A stretch of DNA of 37,449 bases. Source: an uncultured Verrucomicrobiota bacterium (GTDB taxonomy: Bacteria; Verrucomicrobiota; Verrucomicrobiia; Limisphaerales; UBA9464). Below the pieces are notes generated by a model. The model did no database searches and was not told where the DNA came from. It was given only the letters and a program-made list of their open reading frames with translations. The stretch spans positions 1 through 37,449 of the forward strand of contig CAIXUG010000007.1 in assembly GCA_903922605.1 (NCBI GenBank), in the 5' to 3' direction. Of the stretch, positions 22,289 through 29,629 are shown piece after piece. Position 1 is the stretch's first letter. Each line of letters opens with the position of its first letter. The translations under genes and the position numbers were made by a program.

Positions 22289-23395
22289 ATGTTTTCCTGC
22301 CGACAAACCCTTTTCCGAGTCCTGCTGAAACTGCGAACAGCGAACTGCGAACAGCGAGCTGCGAATGGACGGGAGTGCTCCTTCAAATCGAAACCGCGCT
22401 GTTCGCTGTTCCCCGTTCGACGTTTGCCTTCGGTTTCGTCGGTGGTCCTTGCCCTGTTGTGCCTGCTGCCCGCAGGGGAGCGGATGGCCGGGCAGGCGGT
22501 CACTTTCAGTTCGATCCAGCGCCAGACGAACGGTGACATCCAACTGCAGCTGACCGCGCCGACCGGTCACAACTACCGTCTGGAGGCGTCGACGAACCTT
22601 CAAGACTGGCTGCCACTCCTCACCTTCCGAAGTGCCGCCTCCAATCCGCAGACGGATGCCGGGGCGGCTTACGCGGCCAGCCGTCTCTACCGGACGGTGG
22701 AAGTCACCAACACCGACGTGCTGACCGGCGACCATCTGACCACCGACGACGGGGAAGTGGTCATCCACCCGGTCAACCACGCCTCCTTCGTCATGCGCTG
22801 GAAGGATCTGGTGATCGACAATGATCCGGTGGGCGGTGCGGCTGCGTTTAACGGGCTGCCCAAGGCCGATCTGATCCTGATCAGCCACAGTCATGGCGAT
22901 CACTTCGACAACTCGACGGTGACGGCGGTGAGAAAAACCAACTCGGTCATCGTCGCGCCGGCCGCCGTGTACGCAAGCCTTACGGCCGCGAACAAGGCGC
23001 TCTGCATCCCGTTGGCGAACGGGGCGCTGACCAATGTGCTGGGGCTGACCATTGCGGCCATCCCCTCGTACAACCTGACGTCAGGCTATCATCCCAAGGG
23101 GGCGGGCAACGGGTATGTGGTCACGGTCGGCGGACGGAGGATTTTCATCAGCGGCGACACGGACAACCTCCCGGAAATCCGGGCCCTGACCAACATCGAC
23201 GTCGCCTTCGTCTGCATGGTCGTGCCCTACACCATGAACATGACGGACGCGGTAAAGTGCGTCCGCACCTTCCAACCGCGCGTCATCTATCCCTACCACT
23301 ACCACGCGGATTCCACCACGACCGACGTGAGCAGCTTCAAGCGCCAGGTCGGGACCGATCTCGGCATCGAGGTGCGGCTGAGGAAGTGGTATTGA
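22289..23395 (+). CDS. Exported metallo-beta-lactamase-fold hydrolase with an N-terminal Verrucomicrobia module
   Basis: 368 residues from ATG 22289, but the first ~45 are translated from a tandem repeat. A later start before the hydrophobic signal segment ('SVVLALLCLLPAG', about 51-63) is possible. A beta-rich module 'IQLQLTAPTGHNYRLEASTN' and 'LQDWLPL' occupies about 72-140. The catalytic domain has 'HPVNHASFVMRW', the metal motif 'HSHGDHFD' (200-207), 'ISGDTD' and 'YPYHYHAD', resembling UlaG-like metal-dependent hydrolases. The substrate is unknown. The module is the same kind as in the partial gene at 1-201. Confidence 0.85.
   Translation: MFSCRQTLFRVLLKLRTANCEQRAANGRECSFKSKPRCSLFPVRRLPSVSSVVLALLCLLPAGERMAGQAVTFSSIQRQTNGDIQLQLTAPTGHNYRLEASTNLQDWLPLLTFRSAASNPQTDAGAAYAASRLYRTVEVTNTDVLTGDHLTTDDGEVVIHPVNHASFVMRWKDLVIDNDPVGGAAAFNGLPKADLILISHSHGDHFDNSTVTAVRKTNSVIVAPAAVYASLTAANKALCIPLANGALTNVLGLTIAAIPSYNLTSGYHPKGAGNGYVVTVGGRRIFISGDTDNLPEIRALTNIDVAFVCMVVPYTMNMTDAVKCVRTFQPRVIYPYHYHADSTTTDVSSFKRQVGTDLGIEVRLRKWY
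22329..22411. repeat. 14-bp tandem repeat with inverted partner at the 5' end of the hydrolase gene
   Basis: AACTGCGAACAGCG occurs twice in tandem (22329-22342 and 22343-22356) plus a partial third unit. The reverse complement GAACAGCGAACAGCG appears at 22397-22411. Translation through it gives Cys/Arg-rich residues unlike a signal peptide. Confidence 0.75.
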
Positions 23396-23422
23396 GCGGC
23401 GGCCACAAACCGGTGGCCGTGT

Positions 23423-24040
23423 TCAGCAGTTTTCGTAGCGCCAGTTGCGCTTCTTGCCCTCGGTCAGCCACTGGATCGTGGTCTCCAAGCGCTTCTGTCG
23501 GGTTTCCTCGCGTTTGGCCTCGGTGATCCACTCGAGGTATTCCCGACGATGGCTTGGGCTGAACTTCGCAAAGGCTTCCGCCGCCTTCGGGTTGGCGGAT
23601 AGCAACGTCTTCAGGTCGGTTGGAATTTCTGGTTCGGCTTTGGGTTTGGAAGCGGGACGGGGGCGGGCGGGCTTTCCAGATGCGTTGAGCTGCGCGGCCT
23701 GCTTCAGATAGCCCAGCAGTGTCCGGTCACTCGGCAGGTCGGCGAGGCTGGTGATCCGGCCGAACTGCCCCATGGCGGCCTCGGCTTTGCCGCCGTCTCG
23801 GGCGATCAGCGCCGTGATGTCCTGATGCCAGAAGCCGAACGAGCAGTGTGCCTTGAACGCGGCCAGGTTGCACAGGATTTTGCCGCCAGACACGAAGTTG
23901 GGATGGCTCCACTTCATGGTTTCCTCGACCTCGGGGCAGGCTTGGTGGACCAGCTGACGCAGATGCTTCAGGATTGGGCGCGCGAATTCTGCGGCCTGGG
24001 CGATGTAGGCATCAATACGGGCGTCCGTCTTGGCTTTCAT
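23423..24040 (-). CDS. YdeI/OmpD-associated family protein with DUF1801 domain
   Basis: 205 residues from ATG 24040; the longer frame upstream is a shadow of the GH16 gene region. The N-terminal DUF1801 fold has 'EETMKWSHPNFVSGGKILCN' and 'AHCSFGFWHQD'. After a Pro/Lys linker, the C terminus 'KFSPSHRREYLEWITEAKRE' and 'RQKRLETTIQWLTEGKKRNW' is the YdeI/OmdA tail. Proteins of this type are linked to resistance against cationic peptides or bacteriocins, but the biochemistry is poorly known. It is convergent with the hydrolase at 22289-23395. Confidence 0.85.
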   Translation of the reverse strand: MKAKTDARIDAYIAQAAEFARPILKHLRQLVHQACPEVEETMKWSHPNFVSGGKILCNLAAFKAHCSFGFWHQDITALIARDGGKAEAAMGQFGRITSLADLPSDRTLLGYLKQAAQLNASGKPARPRPASKPKAEPEIPTDLKTLLSANPKAAEAFAKFSPSHRREYLEWITEAKREETRQKRLETTIQWLTEGKKRNWRYENC

Positions 24041-24154
24041 AGGCGGCGACGATCCTGCCATGCCGGGCGGTGGATTTCCATCATGGTTTGTGGGCGGTGC
24101 TGTGGAAGTGGCTGGCGTCTTGATGTCCGTCGGGGCGTCTGTCCACACTTTCGC

Positions 24155-24967
24155 ATGAAGCCGCTCCAATGTCTGCCGGGACTGATCTTTGCCGGCCTGT
24201 TTGCCGCCCACGCCGCGCCCGCTGATCTGGCCGGCTGGAAACTGGTCTGGAACGACGAGTTCAACGGCAAGTCGCTGGACCCGGACAAATGGAGCTTTGA
24301 GGTCAACGCGGAAGGCGGCGGCAACAATGAGCTGCAATACTACGTGACGAACAACGTCGCGGTGGCGAACGGGTTCCTCACCATCACGGCCCGGCACGAG
24401 GTTCACACGGGACCGGAAGGCACGCGCGAGTACACCTCTTCACGCATCCGCACCCTGGGAAAAGGCGACTGGCGCTATGGCCGCTTTGAAATGCGGGCGC
24501 GCTTGCCGGAAGGCCGGGGCATCTGGCCCGCCTTCTGGATGCTGCCGACGGAGTCCCGCTATGGCGGCTGGCCCCACAGCGGTGAGATCGACATGGTGGA
24601 ACTGGTGGGGCATCTGCCCGCGCAGGTGCATGGCACGCTGCATTACAGCGGGCCGGACGGGCATCACCGCTATCGCGGAACCAATTTCGCGCTGCCACAT
24701 GGCAAGTTCGCCGATGGTTTCCATGTGTTCCGCACCGACTGGGAACCCGGGGTGATCCGCTGGTATGTGGACGGCCAGAATTACCAGACCCAGACGAACT
24801 GGCCGTCGAAGGCCGGCGCGATGCCGAAGCCGTTTGACCAGCGTTTCCATCTCCTCCTGAACCTGGCCGTGGGCGGTGGCTGGCCGGGCAAACCGGATGC
24901 GACGACGAAATTCCCGCAGGAGTTTACCGTGGATTGGGTGCGGGTGTACCAGCGCGACGAAAAGTGA
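24155..24967 (+). CDS. Glycoside hydrolase family 16 beta-glucanase
   Basis: 270 residues from ATG 24155 with a signal peptide ending about residue 20 ('LIFAGLFAAHA'). The fold pattern is that of laminarinase-type GH16: 'LVWNDEFNGKSLDPDKWSFE', 'NNELQYYVTNNVAVANGFL', 'YGRFEMRARLPEGRGIWPAF', the catalytic motif 'GEIDMVE' (E144 nucleophile, D146, E149 acid/base), and the end 'FTVDWVRVYQ'. It would cut beta-1,3(1,4)-glucans outside the cell. The gene is divergent from the YdeI-like gene across 114 bp. It is complete, with no extra binding domain. Confidence 0.95.
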   Translation: MKPLQCLPGLIFAGLFAAHAAPADLAGWKLVWNDEFNGKSLDPDKWSFEVNAEGGGNNELQYYVTNNVAVANGFLTITARHEVHTGPEGTREYTSSRIRTLGKGDWRYGRFEMRARLPEGRGIWPAFWMLPTESRYGGWPHSGEIDMVELVGHLPAQVHGTLHYSGPDGHHRYRGTNFALPHGKFADGFHVFRTDWEPGVIRWYVDGQNYQTQTNWPSKAGAMPKPFDQRFHLLLNLAVGGGWPGKPDATTKFPQEFTVDWVRVYQRDEK

Positions 24968-25054
24968 CGCTCAGGCGCGAATGGGGGCCAGACCTAATCC
25001 CATTCCTGCTCCCAACCGCAATCGGTATGCCGTAATTGCTAAGAATAGGATCAA

Positions 25055-25074
25055 GAGCAGGAGCAGGAGCAGGA
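25055..25074. repeat. GAGCAG triplet repeat before the two-domain hydrolase
   Basis: Three tandem GAGCAG units are followed by GA, about 50 bp before the ATG at 25126. CCTGCTCCC upstream (25007-25015) is a partial inverted copy. No ribosome site is obvious in this 158-bp gap. Confidence 0.55.
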
Positions 25075-25125
25075 TGTTGCTGAGACCTGCTTTCCTCATT
25101 TGGGCGGGTGGACTAGGGTGTGCCC

Positions 25126-26424
25126 ATGCGTCGTCTGCTTCCGTTGTTTTTGCTGGCCTTTCGCCTGAGCGCCGACATTCCGGACGTGGACCTGCGAGGG
25201 CGGTCGGTGCGCGATCCGGGCACGCCGCGCACGCTGGTCACCGTCACCAACGCGGCGGACTGGCCGGCGCAGGTCCAACTTATCCGGAACCAGATCCAAT
25301 ACGGTTGCGGCCTGTATCCGGCACCTGACCTGACCCCGCTCAAGGCGCAGGTGTTTGGCCGGATGGAGCGCGATGGCTACAGTGTGGAAAAGGTCCACTT
25401 CCAGCCGTTTCCCGGCCTCTATGTTGCCGGCAATCTTTACCGTCCTCTGGGGAAGGGGAATGGACCTTTTCCTGCCGTGCTGAACCTGCATGGGCACGAT
25501 GAGGCCGGACGCTTCCAGGAGGCGGCGGTGGCCCGGTGCGTCCAGTTCGCGCGCATGGGCATCGTGGCCTTCAACTGCGACCTGCTGGGGTATAACGATT
25601 CGGCCCAGTTTTCCCCGCGCAACGCCGATGGCTCGCCGGTCCGGCCAAAGAATTATGACAACCACGCGGCGTTGTTCAGCGACCCGACCAACCAGCTTTG
25701 GGAGCTCTCTCTCGCCGGGGTGCAGCTGTGGGCTTCGATCCGCGCGGTGGATTTTCTCCAGGCGCTGCCCGATGTGGACCGGACGAAGATCGGCGGCACC
25801 GGTGAATCAGCGGGGGCCACTCATGTCTTGCTGCTGGCGGCATTGGACCAATGGGTCCAGGTGGTCGCGCTGGCGGGACCCGGAGCGCGTGCGGCCCAAG
25901 GAGTCTGCTGGTGCGAAAATGCGCCCGGCCTGCGGGTGGAGTTTTCGAATTTGGATTTTGCCGCCGCCCTGGCTCCCCGCCCCCTGCTGATGCTGGGCGG
26001 CACTCAGGCAGGAGCCAAGGCCGCTCTGGAGGGCGAAGGGGCAGCGGTGGCGGGCGTTTACCGGCTGTTGGGTGCCGAGGACAATTTCCGGGCCGTAAGC
26101 CTGGATGGCGGCGAGCAATATAATCAGGCCGCGCGGGAAACGGCCTATGCCTGGTTCGCACGCGGGTTGCAATCGCAGGCGGCCGCCGACAAAATCCCCG
26201 AACAGCCCTATACCAGGGAACCGGATGGGGCGCTGCGGGTTTTTCCCGAGGGCAAATATCCGGCCGACGCGCTCAGCGAGGCGGACTTTACGGCGGCCTG
26301 GATCAGCGCCCGAAAAGAAAGGCTGCTCGCTTTGGAACCCAAGGACGCCAAGGCCTTCGCGCAGCTCGATCAGATGGCCGGCAGTATTGGCAGTATCAGT
26401 TGCAGATCGATTTCTCGATTTTGA
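25126..26424 (+). CDS. Exported alpha/beta hydrolase, N-terminal part of a frameshifted two-domain protein
   Basis: 432 residues from ATG 25126 (GTG 25120 also in frame), with a signal peptide ('RRLLPLFLLAFRLSA'). The active hydrolase domain has 'FPAVLNLHGHDEAGRF', nucleophile Ser in 'GGTGESAGATH', 'PRPLLMLGG', and a C-terminal segment 'AWFARGLQSQ'. It resembles acetyl-xylan-esterase/dienelactone-hydrolase-like proteins of Verrucomicrobia. The last residues 'SIGSISCRSISRF' look out of frame. Switching by one base at about 26376-26381 gives 'QYWQYQLQIDFSILKPG', which runs on into the next ORF. The two ORFs are therefore most likely one gene with a lost base, or a sequencing error. It lies downstream of the GH16 gene. 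Confidence 0.8.
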   Translation: MRRLLPLFLLAFRLSADIPDVDLRGRSVRDPGTPRTLVTVTNAADWPAQVQLIRNQIQYGCGLYPAPDLTPLKAQVFGRMERDGYSVEKVHFQPFPGLYVAGNLYRPLGKGNGPFPAVLNLHGHDEAGRFQEAAVARCVQFARMGIVAFNCDLLGYNDSAQFSPRNADGSPVRPKNYDNHAALFSDPTNQLWELSLAGVQLWASIRAVDFLQALPDVDRTKIGGTGESAGATHVLLLAALDQWVQVVALAGPGARAAQGVCWCENAPGLRVEFSNLDFAAALAPRPLLMLGGTQAGAKAALEGEGAAVAGVYRLLGAEDNFRAVSLDGGEQYNQAARETAYAWFARGLQSQAAADKIPEQPYTREPDGALRVFPEGKYPADALSEADFTAAWISARKERLLALEPKDAKAFAQLDQMAGSIGSISCRSISRF

Positions 26425-27143
26425 AGCCCGGCGGAGTGGTGTCGGAATGGGCGGTGGGACGCCCGGGCAAGGGCGATCGTATCGAGAAGCAGCTGATGGT
26501 CACGGACGACGAGCATCCGCCAAAACTGCTCGTCATCATCGCCCATCCGCAGGGCCGGGCCGCCGTGGGGCCGGGCGGTGCCCGGGAACGGCTGGCGGCG
26601 ATGCTGCTGGCGAAGGGCTACGGCCTGCTGGCCCTGGACCTCTATCAGACCGGCAAGGCCCGGGAGGAAGCGGTGGTGAGGCGCTCGCCATTAACGAACT
26701 CCTTCGCCACCTACAATCGCACCGTGATCCAGCAACGCGTGCAGGATCTGTGTACCGCCAACATGTATGCCAAATCCGTGCTGCATGCCGCTCGCGTGGC
26801 CATCGTGGCCGATGGGGAAGCCGGCCTCTGGGCATTGCTCGCCGCCGTCGCTCCTGATGCGCTCGTCGCCGATGCCAACGCCTTTGATGCTTCCAACGAT
26901 GCCGCCTGGCTGGATCCGGAACGATTTTTCCCGGGGGTCCGGCTGCTGGGCGGACCAGCCGCCATCGCCACGATTGCCGCTCCGCGTCCCCTGTGGGTGC
27001 ATCACACGGGCGGGGTTTTTGACGCCAGTTGGATCAAGGAGGGGTATCAGGCGACCGGTCACCCCGAACGGCTGCGCGTGCAGACCGACTCGCCCTCGGA
27101 CAAGGAAATCCTCGCCTGGTTGGAACCGCTGGCGGCTCCCTGA
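26400..27143 (+). CDS. Second alpha/beta-hydrolase-like domain, downstream part of the frameshifted gene
   Basis: 247 residues from TTG 26400, but good coding sequence continues upstream without a start, so this is probably not an independent gene. The fold pattern repeats that of the first domain: 'LLVIIAHPQGRAAVGPGGAR', 'LLAKGYGLLALDLYQ', 'VAIVADGEAGLWALLAAVAP' and 'PRPLWVHHTG'. At the nucleophile elbow the expected G-x-S-x-G reads A-D-G-E-A-G, without serine, so this domain is likely inactive and structural. No signal peptide or ribosome site is seen. It overlaps the upstream ORF by 25 bp. Confidence 0.7.
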   Translation: MQIDFSILKPGGVVSEWAVGRPGKGDRIEKQLMVTDDEHPPKLLVIIAHPQGRAAVGPGGARERLAAMLLAKGYGLLALDLYQTGKAREEAVVRRSPLTNSFATYNRTVIQQRVQDLCTANMYAKSVLHAARVAIVADGEAGLWALLAAVAPDALVADANAFDASNDAAWLDPERFFPGVRLLGGPAAIATIAAPRPLWVHHTGGVFDASWIKEGYQATGHPERLRVQTDSPSDKEILAWLEPLAAP

Positions 27144-27148
27144 GGAGA

Positions 27149-28867
27149 TCAGGGCTTCACCACCGGCGGGGCGTTCGTAGCCGGCGGCGGGGTCAGGATC
27201 TGGATTTCCGCCTTGAGCCGTGTCACTTCGCCCGAATCGCTCAGTGTGAGGGCGAAGTCCAGTTGACGGCGGCGCACGTCGAGCATTTCAGGATGGTGCG
27301 GGAACTCCTTGGCGAAGGACTCCAGGCTGGCCAAGGCGTCCTTCGGCTTGAGCGGGCGCTGCCATTCCGCCAGATCACGCCAGAGGCGGGCCCGCTGCTG
27401 GGGTGAACCATCGGGCAGCTGCAGGGCACGCTGGGCCCATTCGGCCGCCTGCCGGTTGCGGTTCTTGTCCGCAAACATGCGTGCGATCTTCTCGGACAGC
27501 ACCGCGCTATTGGTCGCGAGCGGCTGTTGTATGAGATACTGGCGCAGGATTTCCGGGTCACGCCCGGTTAGCGTGTACACGTTGACCTTGCGGATGAGCG
27601 GCCAGGCCAGCAGCGGGCTTCTGGCGGCCTCCAGATCCTTGGCCAGCACCAGCACCTGCTTTAAAAACGGGCGGTATAGCGGGTCGCCGATCACCACGTT
27701 CTGCCAGGACAGGTAGGACTGACAGGCCAGGCCGGCTTCGCCCACGGTGAAACCCTGCACCGCGACCCGCTCCAGGAAGATCCCGATGTTCGGTGTGAGT
27801 TCCAGATAGGGTTCCTCCACGCAGCCCATCGTTACCGTGGCCCCCTTGGACAACAGGGGGCCAACCCAGTTGTGGACCGGATCGCGGAGAAACTGGGCGC
27901 TATACGAATGCAGATGATAGGCAATCGCCCCCGGCATGAACTCGACCGACCGCAGGGTGAAGGGCCCGTTCGCAATGTCGTTGTACCAGCCCGCATAGAT
28001 GGCCACCTGGGCCAGGGGAAAGCCGGGCCCGATGGTCTCGGGACGGTTGTCGATCAGCGTCTCGAATCCCAGCCGCTGGGCGATGATCGAGGCGTTGGTG
28101 ATCCAGGTGTCACCCGTCATGTAGTCGCCACTGGTGATGCCGCGCAGGTCAAAGTAGGCCTTTCCATTCAGGCCGTCCCGTTCGGCCAGGAGCGCCTTGT
28201 CCACCAGGCCCTTGGCAATGTCCACGGATGGCCCGTCCAGGCGGCTTACGAGCAGCACTCCGTTGGTCGGGTTCAGTTGCAGGCTGTTGGTGCAGCCGTA
28301 AAGCCCGTTCCGCAGCGCGCCGAAAATGGGCACCTGACCGGTGACGGGCAGCATCATCAGTTCGCTGTCCACGGAGGCCTCGTCGCGGTAGAGCTGGGGG
28401 GCCAGGTTATCCGGCGCATTGTCATCCCGCTTGGGTACATAGCTTGGGTCGTGGGCAATCCGGTACGGCAGGCCAAAGCAGAGCGCCAGATAACGGATCT
28501 TCGCTTCGGTGGCCTGATATTTGATCCGCCCGGGATGATCCGCCCGGGCCGGCACCAGATCAGTCCGGAACGTCACCAGGCCGCGACCGGCCAGCTCCTT
28601 GAGCAGCGGATACTGGATCAGGTGGACATAGTCCTGGCGCGAAACCGTGTCGCCGGAAGGCACATCCAGACCAACAATCTGATTGGTCGGGACGCCACGC
28701 TTTTCGGCGTAATATTCCGCCACCGCCTTCGATTCGGGCAGCTGTTTCGTGTAAACGACGACGACCTCCTCACCCCCGGCGAGCGCTGGTGAGGCGGCAA
28801 TGGCGAGTCCCAGCAGGGCGAGCAGACCGGTCAGGAGTCTTCGGGTGATGTTCATCGGGGGCATCAT
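27149..28867 (-). CDS. Exported TIGR03790-family protein
   Basis: 572 residues; ATG at 28867, 28864 or 28855 are all possible, and 28855 places the Arg pair and hydrophobic signal 'LLTGLLALLGLAIAASPALA' best. The core 'VVVVYTKQLPESKAVAEYYA', 'KRGVPTNQIVGLDVPSGDTV', 'CFGLPYRIAHDP', 'GPFTLRSVEFMPGAIAYHLH' and 'VTMGCVEEPYLELTPN' matches the TIGR03790 family, found mainly in Verrucomicrobia, Planctomycetes and Acidobacteria. Its function is unknown. A C-terminal helical TPR-like stretch (about 440-560) follows. It is the last gene of the run that starts with the kinase at 34230, 27 bp after cmk. Confidence 0.87.
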   Translation of the reverse strand: MMPPMNITRRLLTGLLALLGLAIAASPALAGGEEVVVVYTKQLPESKAVAEYYAEKRGVPTNQIVGLDVPSGDTVSRQDYVHLIQYPLLKELAGRGLVTFRTDLVPARADHPGRIKYQATEAKIRYLALCFGLPYRIAHDPSYVPKRDDNAPDNLAPQLYRDEASVDSELMMLPVTGQVPIFGALRNGLYGCTNSLQLNPTNGVLLVSRLDGPSVDIAKGLVDKALLAERDGLNGKAYFDLRGITSGDYMTGDTWITNASIIAQRLGFETLIDNRPETIGPGFPLAQVAIYAGWYNDIANGPFTLRSVEFMPGAIAYHLHSYSAQFLRDPVHNWVGPLLSKGATVTMGCVEEPYLELTPNIGIFLERVAVQGFTVGEAGLACQSYLSWQNVVIGDPLYRPFLKQVLVLAKDLEAARSPLLAWPLIRKVNVYTLTGRDPEILRQYLIQQPLATNSAVLSEKIARMFADKNRNRQAAEWAQRALQLPDGSPQQRARLWRDLAEWQRPLKPKDALASLESFAKEFPHHPEMLDVRRRQLDFALTLSDSGEVTRLKAEIQILTPPPATNAPPVVKP

Positions 28868-28894
28868 GGAGAATTGGCTGCAGAGGCAGACGTA

Positions 28895-29629
28895 TCAGGG
28901 CTGGCCGGGTTTCATCCGGGCGCGCACGTGCTCCATCAGCAGCGCGAACGTTTCATCCACCGTCTGGCCGGTGTTGTCGACCCGGATGGCGTCGAGGGCG
29001 GGAATGAGGGCACCCTGGCGGCGGTTCATGTCGAGCTTGTCGCGCTCGGTGCAGGCGGTGTTGCCCCGGCCCTGCATCCGCTTCGCCCGGGCGGCGGGAT
29101 TGGCATCGAGGAAGAATTTGAGGGTGGCCAGCGGGAACACTTCGGTGCCGATATCCCGGCCCTCCATCACCAGAGGGCCGAAGTTCACGCAGTCCCGCTG
29201 GCGGGCGACCATCCAGTCCCGCACCTTCCCGATCTGCGCAATGATCGGGACGGTCTTTTCGACCACGTCCGAACGGATTTCATCCTTCGGGAAATTGCCG
29301 TCCACATGGAGCCAGATCGCCCCTTCCACGACCTTGAGCTCCGCCTTCCAGCGGCGCATGAGGCTGATGACCGGCTTTTCGATTTCCGGCGTCAGCTCGG
29401 CGGCCTTGACGGGCAGGAGGAGCTGCTTTTTGAGGCAGTACCAGGCCAGCGTGCGGTACATTGCGCCCGAATCCACGTAGATGTAGCCGAGTTCCTTGGC
29501 CAGCCGGCGGGCGAGCGTGCCTTTGCCGGAGGCGCTGGGGCCGTCCATCGTGATGACGACCGGAAGCATCAGAGGATGGTGGGTGTGCGTGGCCGAATTC
29601 GGCTGGGTGGGGATGTCGGTCGTGCTCAC
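28895..29629 (-). CDS. cmk: Cytidylate kinase
   Basis: 244 residues from GTG 29629, chosen because it overlaps the aroA stop as GTGA. An internal ATG at 29569 would give a family-typical length of 224. The P-loop is 'DGPSASGKGTLARRLAKELG' (29-48), followed by 'YIYVDSGAMYRTLAW', the CMP-binding 'GPLVMEGRDIGTEVFP', 'KFFLDANPAARAKR' and a C-terminal 'IRVDNTGQTVDETFALL'. It phosphorylates CMP/dCMP with ATP. The tyrA-aroA-cmk order is common in bacteria; here the usual follower rpsA is replaced by a TIGR03790 gene. Confidence 0.95.
   Translation of the reverse strand: MSTTDIPTQPNSATHTHHPLMLPVVITMDGPSASGKGTLARRLAKELGYIYVDSGAMYRTLAWYCLKKQLLLPVKAAELTPEIEKPVISLMRRWKAELKVVEGAIWLHVDGNFPKDEIRSDVVEKTVPIIAQIGKVRDWMVARQRDCVNFGPLVMEGRDIGTEVFPLATLKFFLDANPAARAKRMQGRGNTACTERDKLDMNRRQGALIPALDAIRVDNTGQTVDETFALLMEHVRARMKPGQP

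Noticed and set aside
26370-26424. Programmed -1 frameshift in the two-domain hydrolase
   Set aside because: No heptameric slippery sequence or following stem-loop is visible at the junction; mutation or sequencing error is simpler.
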